From: Phenylobacterium parvum
GTDB taxonomy: Bacteria > Pseudomonadota > Alphaproteobacteria > Caulobacterales > Caulobacteraceae
NCBI RefSeq assembly: GCF_003150835.1
Contig: NZ_CP029479.1
Location: 1,178,001-1,242,000 of the forward strand
DNA length: 64,000 bases
Direction of reading: 5' to 3'
Shown here: positions 57,871-64,000 of the stretch, one piece after another
Layout: each line of letters starts with the position of its first letter
Numbering within the stretch: position 1 is the stretch's first letter
Notes under the pieces: generated by a model
Database searches by the model: none
The model's input: the letters and a program-made list of their open reading frames with translations, nothing else
Told to the model about the DNA's origin: nothing
Translations under genes and position numbers: made by a program

Positions 57871-58868
57871 GGCGAAGGTCCCGGGCGGCCCGGCGCAGGC
57901 GGACCCTCTTCGCGATCGCTGCAGTCGCCGCTGTCATTCTGGCGTGTGCAGGCGGGTTTGCGGCCTTCGGGCCAGGCCCGTCAGCCCGGACTGGCGACGT
58001 GACCGAGGTCCTACTTCCGCGGGGATCAGGCGTTGCCGGCGTGTCGGCGGCCCTGAAGTCCGCGGGCGTGATCCGCTCGGAGTGGGTCTTCCAGGTCCTG
58101 GCCCGCGCGACAGGGGCCGGGCGATCCCTCAAGGCGGGGGAGTACGCCATTCCCAGCCGCGCCTCGCCATTGACCATCCTTTCCGACCTCACGGCTGGGC
58201 GAACCATCATCCGAAAGGTGACCCTGCCCGAGGGGCTGACCTCGGCCATGATCGTGCGCCAGCTGCAGTCGGTGTCTTGGCTGACCGGAGAGGTCACCGT
58301 TCCGGAGGAGGGGACCCTGCTTCCCGAGACCTACCGCGCGGAGCGGGGCGACACCCGCCAGTCTCTCCTGGACCGGATGCGGGCTGACCAACAGACGCTG
58401 CTGGAGCGGCTGTGGGCCTCGCGCAAGCCCGGCCTGCCCCTGGCTACCCCGCAGGAAGCCGTGATCCTCGCCTCGATCGTCGAGAAGGAGACCGGCCTGC
58501 GGGACGAGCGGCGGCGTGTGGCGGGGGTCTTCATCAATCGCCTGCGGATCGGCATGCGCCTCCAGAGCGATCCCACGGTCATCTATGCCGTGAGCCGGGG
58601 CGAGCCGCTCGGCCGCGGGATCCGTGCCTCGGAGCTGGCCAGCCGCAGCCCCTGGAACACCTACGCCTATTCAGGCCTGCCGCCGACCCCGATCGCCAAT
58701 CCGGGGCGGGCGTCTCTGGAGGCGGTCCTTGATCCCCTGGAGACCCGCGAGCTCTACTTCGTCGCGGACGGGTCCGGCGGCCACGTCTTCGCCGAGACGC
58801 TGGAGGCGCACAACGCCAATGTGGCGCGCTGGCGGCAGGTTGAGCGTGCAAAGGCCGCGGGAGGCTGA
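57867..58868 (+). CDS. mltG: endolytic peptidoglycan transglycosylase
   Basis: MltG/YceG family: cleaves nascent glycan strands and sets their length. A basic start with one membrane helix (LFAIAAVAAVILACAGGFAAFG) precedes a LysM-like region and the catalytic domain, with the active-site Glu in ILASIVEKETGL and the conserved LQSDPTVIYA and SPWNTYAYSGLPPTPIANPG. The GTG start overlaps fabF. fabF-mltG adjacency is widespread. Confidence 0.95.
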   Translation: MRRRSRAARRRRTLFAIAAVAAVILACAGGFAAFGPGPSARTGDVTEVLLPRGSGVAGVSAALKSAGVIRSEWVFQVLARATGAGRSLKAGEYAIPSRASPLTILSDLTAGRTIIRKVTLPEGLTSAMIVRQLQSVSWLTGEVTVPEEGTLLPETYRAERGDTRQSLLDRMRADQQTLLERLWASRKPGLPLATPQEAVILASIVEKETGLRDERRRVAGVFINRLRIGMRLQSDPTVIYAVSRGEPLGRGIRASELASRSPWNTYAYSGLPPTPIANPGRASLEAVLDPLETRELYFVADGSGGHVFAETLEAHNANVARWRQVERAKAAGG

Positions 58869-58870
58869 AG

Positions 58871-59758
58871 ATGGCGAACCTGAGCGGCATGACGGGGTTT
58901 GGTCGCGCCGAAGGCGCAGGCGGGGGCTGGTCGTGGGTCGTGGAGGCGCGCTCCGTGAACGGCAGGGGCCTGGAGGTCCGCTTCCGGGGACCCGCCGGCT
59001 TTGACGCCCTTGAGCGTTCAACCCGCGAGGCCGCCCAGGCGCGGTTCCAGCGGGGGCAGGTATCGGTATCCGTCTCCGCCCGGCGGCTGGAGTCCGAGGC
59101 GCCGGTGAGGGTCAACCAGGACCTCGCCCGCCGTCTCCTGGACGCAGGTGAGCCCTGGATCGCCGAGGGTCGGGTGCTACGCCCCACCCTGGATGGCCTC
59201 CTGTCCCTCAGGGGCGTGATCGAGGCGGAGTCCGCCGAGGCTGATCCGGAGGCCCTGGCCGAAGCCGGCGCCCTGCTGGCGGGTTCCGTGAGTGAGGCGC
59301 TCGACGCCCTTCAGGCGGCCCGGCGCGAGGAGGGCCGGCAGTTGGAAGGGGTCCTCGGGCGCCTTCTGGACGAGGTCGAGGCGCTGGTCGCACAGGCGGG
59401 GCGCCTCGCGTCCGAACAGGTCGAGACCATCCGGAGCCGGTTCCTGCGGCGCCTCGCCGAGTTGGCGGGCGAGGGGCCTGACGTCGCCGAGCGCGCCTTC
59501 CTCGAGGCCGCCGCTCTCGCGGTGAAGGCCGATGTCCGGGAAGAGCTGGACCGCCTGGAAGGCCATCTCTCCAGCGCCCGGGGGCTGTTGTCAGAGGGGG
59601 GTGCGGCGGGCCGTCGCCTGGACTTCCTGACGCAGGAATTCATGCGCGAGGCGAATACGCTCTGCTCGAAGGCCGCGGTGGCGGGCCTGACCCGTACAGG
59701 GCTCGACCTCAAGGCCGCCATCGACCAGTTCCGCGAGCAGGTCCAGAATGTGGAGTAG
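58871..59758 (+). CDS. YicC/YloC family endoribonuclease
   Basis: A 295-residue protein with the YicC-like N-terminus (LSGMTGFGRAEG, EARSVNGRGLEVRFR) and the C-terminal DUF1732 domain ending RRLDFLTQEFMREANTLCSKA and LKAAIDQFREQVQNVE. YicC proteins are metal-dependent endoribonucleases; in E. coli YicC promotes decay of the sRNA RyhB. It is followed by gmk, a common neighbour. Confidence 0.93.
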   Translation: MANLSGMTGFGRAEGAGGGWSWVVEARSVNGRGLEVRFRGPAGFDALERSTREAAQARFQRGQVSVSVSARRLESEAPVRVNQDLARRLLDAGEPWIAEGRVLRPTLDGLLSLRGVIEAESAEADPEALAEAGALLAGSVSEALDALQAARREEGRQLEGVLGRLLDEVEALVAQAGRLASEQVETIRSRFLRRLAELAGEGPDVAERAFLEAAALAVKADVREELDRLEGHLSSARGLLSEGGAAGRRLDFLTQEFMREANTLCSKAAVAGLTRTGLDLKAAIDQFREQVQNVE

Positions 59759-59761
59759 ACC

Positions 59762-60424
59762 ATGAGCCAGACGGATGCGGCCCGGCCCTGGGAAGTCCAG
59801 AGGCGGGGCCTCCTGTTGTTGATCTCCAGTCCGTCCGGGGCGGGCAAGACCTCGCTGTCCCGCCGCCTGGTCGCCGACCATGACGACCTCGTCCTGTCGA
59901 TCTCCGCGACGACCCGGGCCCCGCGGCCGGGCGAGGAAGAGGGTCGCGAGTACTACTTTGTCACGCCCGAGCGCTTTGACGAGATGGTCGCGGGCGGCCA
60001 GCTCCTGGAATGGGCGCATGTCCATGACAACCGTTACGGAACCCCTCGGGCGCCGGTGGAGGCGGCCCTTGCCGCAGGCCAGGACGTGCTCTTCGATATC
60101 GACTGGCAGGGCGCCGCCCAGGTGCGGGCGGCCCTCCCGGAGGATAGCGCCAGCGTCTTCGTCCTGCCCCCGTCCTGGGCGGACCTGGCCCGCCGCCTGA
60201 ACGCCCGGGCCCAGGACTCCGCCGCCGTGATCCAGCGCCGCCTCGAGCGGGGCCGGGAGGAGATCACCCACTGGGGCGACTACGACTACGTGATCGTGAA
60301 CAAGAACTTCGACCGCGCTTATGCCGACCTCGGCCACATCTACCGGGCCGAGCGGATGAAGCCGACGCGGAATCCCTGGCTGCCGGACTTTGTCCGCCGG
60401 CTTGGCTCCGAATCCCTGTCCTGA
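59762..60424 (+). CDS. gmk: guanylate kinase
   Basis: Phosphorylates GMP to GDP. The 220-residue kinase has a P-loop (residues 24-31, PSGAGKTS), the GMP-binding segments SATTRAPRPGEEEGREYYF and LLEWAHVHDNRYGT and the later DIDWQGA. It completes the route from IMP (guaB, guaA) found earlier in the window. It starts 3 bases after yicC. Confidence 0.96.
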   Translation: MSQTDAARPWEVQRRGLLLLISSPSGAGKTSLSRRLVADHDDLVLSISATTRAPRPGEEEGREYYFVTPERFDEMVAGGQLLEWAHVHDNRYGTPRAPVEAALAAGQDVLFDIDWQGAAQVRAALPEDSASVFVLPPSWADLARRLNARAQDSAAVIQRRLERGREEITHWGDYDYVIVNKNFDRAYADLGHIYRAERMKPTRNPWLPDFVRRLGSESLS

Positions 60425-60438
60425 GCCCGGAGGCCCCC

Positions 60439-61434
60439 ATGAAGACCCGTAAACTTGGCCCCTTCGATGTCTCCGAGATCGGTCTGGGATGCATGAGCCT
60501 GTCCCACGCCTATGGTCCCCCGCCGCCGCGGGCCCAGGCTGAGGCTGTCCTTCTGGGCGCCCTCGACGCCGGCTGCACCTTTTTCGACACCGCCGCCGTC
60601 TATGGCCTGGGGCACAATGAGCGCCTCGTCGGCGAGGTCCTTGGGCCGCACCGCGACAGGTTCATCCTCGCTTCCAAGTGCGGGCTTTCCCGGGGGGAAC
60701 AGCGCGAGCTGAACGGCCGGCCGGAGGTCCTGAAGGCGACCTGCGACGAGAGCCTGCAGCGCCTTGGGGTCGACGTCATCGACCTCTACTACCTGCACAG
60801 GTGGGACCGGCGCGTGCCAGTTGAGGACAGCGTAGGGGCCCTGGCGGACCTGGTCGCCGCCGGCAAGATCCGTTCTATCGGCCTGTCTGAGGTCTCGGCC
60901 GCGACCCTCCGTCGGGCCCATGCGGTTCATCCCATCGCCGCCCTCCAGACCGAATACTCGCCCTGGACGCGGAACCCCGAGGTCGCGGTCCTGGAAGCCT
61001 GCCGGGAACTGGGCGTGACCTTCGTCGCCTTCAGCCCTGTCGGGCGCGGCTTCCTGGCCGGCGGGGTTCGGGACGTCGCCGCCCTGGATCCGGCCGACTT
61101 CCGGGTGGGCATGCCTCGTTTCCAGGGTGAAGCCTTCCAGCAGAACCTCGCCCTGTTCTCGGCCTTCGAGGCCATTGCCCAGGAGGCGGGCTGCACGCCC
61201 GCCCAGCTCTGCCTGGCCTGGCTCCTGCACAAGGACGACACCCTGGTGCCCATCCCCGGGACCACGAGCCCGGAGCACATGCGCGAGGACATGGCCGCAT
61301 CCGGTCTCGTCCTTTCCCCGGAAATCCTCCAGGCCGTAGAGGCGACCGTGAACGCCGGGACTGTCGCGGGCCTTCGCTATGCCGAGGCGATGCAGGCCAG
61401 CGTCGACACCGAACGCCTGCCATCAGAGGCCTGA
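60439..61434 (+). CDS. aldo/keto reductase
   Basis: A 331-residue NADPH-dependent AKR. The start KTRKLGPFDVSEIGLGCMS, the catalytic Asp/Tyr in FFDTAAVYGLGHNE, Lys in ILASKCGL and His in LYYLHRWD form the tetrad. It resembles the YajO/YghZ-like cluster; the substrate is unknown. It follows gmk by 14 bases and probably belongs to the same transcript. Confidence 0.9.
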   Translation: MKTRKLGPFDVSEIGLGCMSLSHAYGPPPPRAQAEAVLLGALDAGCTFFDTAAVYGLGHNERLVGEVLGPHRDRFILASKCGLSRGEQRELNGRPEVLKATCDESLQRLGVDVIDLYYLHRWDRRVPVEDSVGALADLVAAGKIRSIGLSEVSAATLRRAHAVHPIAALQTEYSPWTRNPEVAVLEACRELGVTFVAFSPVGRGFLAGGVRDVAALDPADFRVGMPRFQGEAFQQNLALFSAFEAIAQEAGCTPAQLCLAWLLHKDDTLVPIPGTTSPEHMREDMAASGLVLSPEILQAVEATVNAGTVAGLRYAEAMQASVDTERLPSEA

Positions 61435-61444
61435 TCCCGGCCTG

Positions 61445-61476
61445 AAAAAAGGGCCGCTCCCTGGAGAGCGGCCCTT
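61445..61476 (-). terminator. terminator of the Ala-rich lipoprotein gene
   Basis: An 11-bp stem (AAGGGCCGCTC / GAGCGGCCCTT) with a CCTGGA loop, followed by six T on the minus strand, 46 bases after the gene. The plus-strand side has no T-run, but the stem may also slow the aldo/keto reductase transcript. Confidence 0.8.
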
Positions 61477-61522
61477 CCGATTTCAGGCTGGAACGGCGGA
61501 ATAACCGCCGGACCGGATTGCC

Positions 61523-61849
61523 TTACTTCTTTTCAGCCATGGCGGCGCCAGCGGCTTCCTTGGCGGCGCCAGCGACTTCCTTGGCAGCGCCAGCGGCTGC
61601 GGCGGGAGCCGCAGCGGCGGCGGCGGCGGCGCCAGCGGCGGCGGCTTCGGCAGTGGCCGGAGCAGCGGCGGCGGCGTCAGCGGCCGTGGCGGCGGCGTCA
61701 GCAGCCGTGGCGGAGGCGTCAGCGGCCGTGGCGGCGGCGTCAGCGGCAACCGCGTCAGCGGCGGCGGCCGGAGCTTCGGCGGGCTTGCTGCAGGCGGCCA
61801 GGGCGGCGACGGCGGCCAGGGCGGCCACGGACAGGGCGACTTTCTTCAT
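61523..61849 (-). CDS. Ala-rich small lipoprotein with tandem repeats
   Basis: A 108-residue protein: lipoprotein signal with lipobox LAAC (MKKVALSVAALAAVAALAAC), then an almost pure Ala/Asp/Thr/Pro sequence built on ATAADA units, ending in a KEVAGAAKEAAGAAMAEKK tail. It is expected to be an extended or helical surface lipoprotein; no enzyme domain is present. GGGAGAG precedes the ATG. A strong own terminator follows. Three 21-base repeats lie in the middle. Confidence 0.8.
   Translation of the reverse strand: MKKVALSVAALAAVAALAACSKPAEAPAAAADAVAADAAATAADASATAADAAATAADAAAAAPATAEAAAAGAAAAAAAAPAAAAGAAKEVAGAAKEAAGAAMAEKK
61676..61738. repeat. three tandem 21-bp repeats in the Ala-rich lipoprotein gene
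   Basis: Units at 61676-61696, 61697-61717 and 61718-61738 begin GTCAGC; the outer two are identical and the middle differs at two positions. They stay in frame and encode AATAADA-type heptads, so copy number could change without disrupting the frame. Confidence 0.8.
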
Positions 61850-61947
61850 TACGACTCTCCCGAGATGACCGAGCGGACGCCCAACACCACGACGGCGCCG
61901 GAATCGCCCCTTGGACGGCGGAAGCCTAGGCCCGCGCCGGGTTTCGA

Positions 61948-62769
61948 TCAAGCTTTCGTGAGCAGGGCGTCTGCGATGGCCAGGAACCCATCCAGGTCGA
62001 CCGTCTCGGGCCGGGCCGCGGGGTCCACGCCGGCGGCCTGGCAAAGGGCTTCGCCGCCCAAGGCCTTCAGGCCGGCCCTCAGCATCTTGCGCCTCTGCCC
62101 GAACGCGGCGGCGGTGACCTTCTGGAGGGCGTCCAACCTCGAGCCCGCCACGGCGTCAGGCCTGGGGGTCAGGTGCACAACGGCGGAATCGACCCGGGGC
62201 GGCGGCGTGAAGGCCCGGGCGGGCGCCTCCAGAACCAGCTTCCGGTGGGTCAGGGCCGCGGCGAGCACTGCAAGGCGGCCATAGTCTGGGGCGCCGGGCT
62301 CCGCGACGATGCGGCTGGCGACTTCCTTCTGGAACATCAGGGTCAGGGACCGGGGCCTGAAGGGTCCTGTCAGCCATTTCACCAGCAGGGGTGTTCCGAC
62401 ATTGTAGGGAAGGTTGGAGACGATCCTGGCCCCGTCGGACCCCTCGATCTCCGTCTCCTGCACCTTCAGGGCGTCGGCGTGCAGGACGGTGAGGCGTCCC
62501 GGAAAAGCGTCCCCCAGCTCGACCAGAAGGGGAAGGAACCGGGCGTCACGCTCGATGGCGTAGACCCGCGCCTCGGTTTCCAGAAGGGCCTGGGTCAGGC
62601 CGCCGGGCCCCGGTCCGACCTCGATCACCAGTTCGCCCGCCTGGGCGCCCGATAGGCGGGCGATCTTGCGGGTGACGTTGAGGTCGAGGAGGAAATGCTG
62701 TCCCAGCCCCTTGTTGGCCTGCAGGCCGTGGGCGGCCAGCCGGTCCGAGAGGCGCGTCGACAGGGTCAT
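61948..62769 (-). CDS. rsmA: 16S rRNA dimethyladenosine transferase
   Basis: KsgA/RsmA dimethylates A1518 and A1519 of 16S rRNA. The 273-residue protein starts with NKGLGQHFLLDLN, has the SAM motif IEVGPGPGGLT and the catalytic NLPYNVGTP motif, and ends FLAIADALLTKA. Its ATG overlaps the pdxA stop by four bases, the conserved surA-pdxA-ksgA order. Confidence 0.96.
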   Translation of the reverse strand: MTLSTRLSDRLAAHGLQANKGLGQHFLLDLNVTRKIARLSGAQAGELVIEVGPGPGGLTQALLETEARVYAIERDARFLPLLVELGDAFPGRLTVLHADALKVQETEIEGSDGARIVSNLPYNVGTPLLVKWLTGPFRPRSLTLMFQKEVASRIVAEPGAPDYGRLAVLAAALTHRKLVLEAPARAFTPPPRVDSAVVHLTPRPDAVAGSRLDALQKVTAAAFGQRRKMLRAGLKALGGEALCQAAGVDPAARPETVDLDGFLAIADALLTKA

Positions 62770-63761
62770 GGTGTCCGTCGCCCGGCGATCCCGGCTGCAG
62801 CGGCCAGCGCGGCGATGAAGCTGTCGGGCCGGGCCAGACCCTTACCCGCAATGTCAAAGGCCACGCCGTGGTCGGGCGAAGTCCGGACGACGGGCAGGCC
62901 GAGGGTCAGGTTCACCCCGCCCCAGAAGTCCAGCATCTTCACGGGGATCAGGGCCTGGTCGTGGTACATGCAGACCACGGCGTCATAGCTCTGGCGGATT
63001 TCCGGCGCGAAGAGACTGTCGGCGGGCAGGGGGCCGGCAATGTCGATCCCCTCGGCCTGCAGGGCCTCGGCCGCCGGCCGCAGGATGGTGATCTCTTCCC
63101 GGCCCATCTCGCCCGACTCCCCCGCGTGGGGGTTGAGGGCGGCCATGGCCAGGCGCGGCCGGGGGATACCGAAGTCCCGGACGAGGGCCTGTGCCGTCAC
63201 GCGGGCGGTCCTGGTGATTCCCTCCACGGTCAGCGCCCCGGGCGCCTGGGAGAGTGGCAGGTGGACTGTCGCCAGGGTCACCCTCAGGTCCCCGGCGGCC
63301 AGCATCATCACGGGGCCGCGTTCACCCTCCCATTCGGCGTGGGCGGTGAGGTCCCCGATGAACTCGGTATGTCCGGGGTGCCGGAAACCGGAGGCCTTCA
63401 ACACGGCCTTGGAGATGGGCGCCGTGACCAGGGCGCTGGCCTTGCCTGAAAGGCACGCCTCCGTCGCCGTCGCGATCCAGCTGGCGATGGCCGGCCCAGC
63501 CTGGGTGTCGGGCGCTCCCGGCTGGACAGGCGCGGGAAGAGGCATGTCGACCAGGGGAATGGCCTGGGCGAAAACGCCCGCCGCCCCGGCCGGAGAGCCC
63601 ACGCGCACGACGGGCGCACCGGCCCCGGCAAGGGCGTCATGGTCCCCGAAGACGACAAAGGGAGGGTCCCCGGGCCGCGAGGCGCGCCAGGCGGCGGCGA
63701 TGATCTCCGGTCCTATCCCCGCCGGATCGCCAAGCGTGACCGCAAGGGGCGCACCGCGCAT
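62766..63761 (-). CDS. pdxA: 4-hydroxythreonine-4-phosphate dehydrogenase
   Basis: Oxidises 4-phosphohydroxy-L-threonine in pyridoxal phosphate synthesis. The 331-residue enzyme begins VTLGDPAGIGPEII and has the metal-binding His in FRHPGHTEFIGD, the central LNPHAGESG and the late CMYHDQALIPVKML, all PdxA hallmarks. It lies 9 bases after surA. Confidence 0.96.
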   Translation of the reverse strand: MRGAPLAVTLGDPAGIGPEIIAAAWRASRPGDPPFVVFGDHDALAGAGAPVVRVGSPAGAAGVFAQAIPLVDMPLPAPVQPGAPDTQAGPAIASWIATATEACLSGKASALVTAPISKAVLKASGFRHPGHTEFIGDLTAHAEWEGERGPVMMLAAGDLRVTLATVHLPLSQAPGALTVEGITRTARVTAQALVRDFGIPRPRLAMAALNPHAGESGEMGREEITILRPAAEALQAEGIDIAGPLPADSLFAPEIRQSYDAVVCMYHDQALIPVKMLDFWGGVNLTLGLPVVRTSPDHGVAFDIAGKGLARPDSFIAALAAAAGIAGRRTP

Positions 63762-63770
63762 CCGTCCGAC

Positions 63771-64000
63771 CTAGCGGGTCTCGATGGTGGCGGCGGTCCG
63801 GAGGTCGCGCATGTAGCGGCGGGCGATCATGGACAGCTGCTGGCCATAGAGCCGCCCCTCGATCTGCTCCTTGCTGACCTGGCCGGCTCCGCCAGCGCCG
63901 CGGCTGCAGACCGTCAGGATGTGGAGCCCGACATTGGTTCGGATCGGCTCGGAGGTCTGGCCAGGCTGGAGGCCCTCGACCGCAGCGCGGAAGGCGGGAG
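63771..64000 (-). CDS. surA: SurA-like periplasmic peptidyl-prolyl isomerase, C-terminal end (cut by window edge)
   Basis: Only the last 76 residues are visible: a parvulin-type end (LQPGQTSEPIRTNVGLHIL) and the C-terminal helix segment QIEGRLYGQQLSMIARRYMRDL. SurA chaperones unfolded outer-membrane proteins to the BAM complex. The identity rests on this C-terminus and on the surA-pdxA-ksgA order. The rest lies beyond the right edge. Confidence 0.85.
   Translation of the reverse strand, partial: PAFRAAVEGLQPGQTSEPIRTNVGLHILTVCSRGAGGAGQVSKEQIEGRLYGQQLSMIARRYMRDLRTAATIETR

Noticed and set aside
61676..61738. CRISPR-like regular repeats
   Set aside because: The repeats are contiguous, in frame with a lipoprotein gene and lack spacers.

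Overview
The window is ordinary-density chromosome of a very GC-rich (roughly two thirds or more G+C by eye) alphaproteobacterium. Gene content and order fit Caulobacterales (Caulobacter/Phenylobacterium-like): TonB-dependent receptors, DUF3597 and DUF6249 proteins, GTG/TTG starts, and many 1-4 base stop/start overlaps. The genus is an inference; there is no rRNA in the window to confirm it. I see no tRNA, rRNA, CRISPR array, insertion sequence, phage gene or plasmid function.

Layout. 1-2962 (minus): a transglutaminase / alpha-E / circularly permuted ATP-grasp cassette, running off the left edge. 3171-9115 (plus): TamA and TamB, the outer-membrane translocation and assembly module. 9140-16219: hspQ, then ppx/gppA, rlmE, guaB, a MAPEG protein, an RsmB-type rRNA methylase and guaA, i.e. 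GMP synthesis interleaved with rRNA modification. 16252-22429: accessory stretch with small secreted proteins, a hydrolase with a YCII-like protein, a 5'-truncated GST-like gene, a secreted M24 peptidase and a lipoprotein of unknown function. 22442-25630: an Lrp/AsnC regulator divergent from a lysine-dehydrogenase/saccharopine-dehydrogenase-like gene and an antiquitin-type aldehyde dehydrogenase, a likely lysine catabolic unit. 25696-29170: lone WYL protein, serine beta-lactamase-like hydrolase, and a MarR-MATE efflux pair with a clear operator. 29192-31264: a ZnuD-like TonB-dependent receptor under a near-consensus Zur box. 31414-33188: DUF3597, DUF6249, an ECF sigma factor and a small membrane protein.

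33193-38017: panB, then the conserved yfgM-bamB-der block. 37962-45845 (minus): SDR, BASS transporter, purF-cvpA-radA, alr and dnaB. 45966-50574 (minus): a second TonB-dependent receptor, the rpsF-rpsR-rplI operon and a periplasmic peroxiredoxin. 50689-54301: purC, thioesterase, a CMD-family protein, a 46-residue membrane peptide and a medium-chain dehydrogenase. 54440-61434 (plus): fabD-fabG-acpP-fabF-mltG-yicC-gmk and an aldo/keto reductase. 61523-64000 (minus): an Ala-rich lipoprotein and ksgA-pdxA-surA, with surA cut by the right edge.

Envelope biogenesis is over-represented (TamAB, BamB, SurA, MltG, Alr, fatty acid synthesis), beside purine synthesis (GuaB, GuaA, PurF, PurC, Gmk). I found no strong candidate for a wholly new system. 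The most distinctive items are the ATP-grasp/alpha-E/transglutaminase cassette, whose biochemical product is unknown, the Zur-controlled receptor, the lysine catabolic unit, the sigma factor/DUF6249 cluster, and the histone-like tail of Der overlapping a convergent gene.
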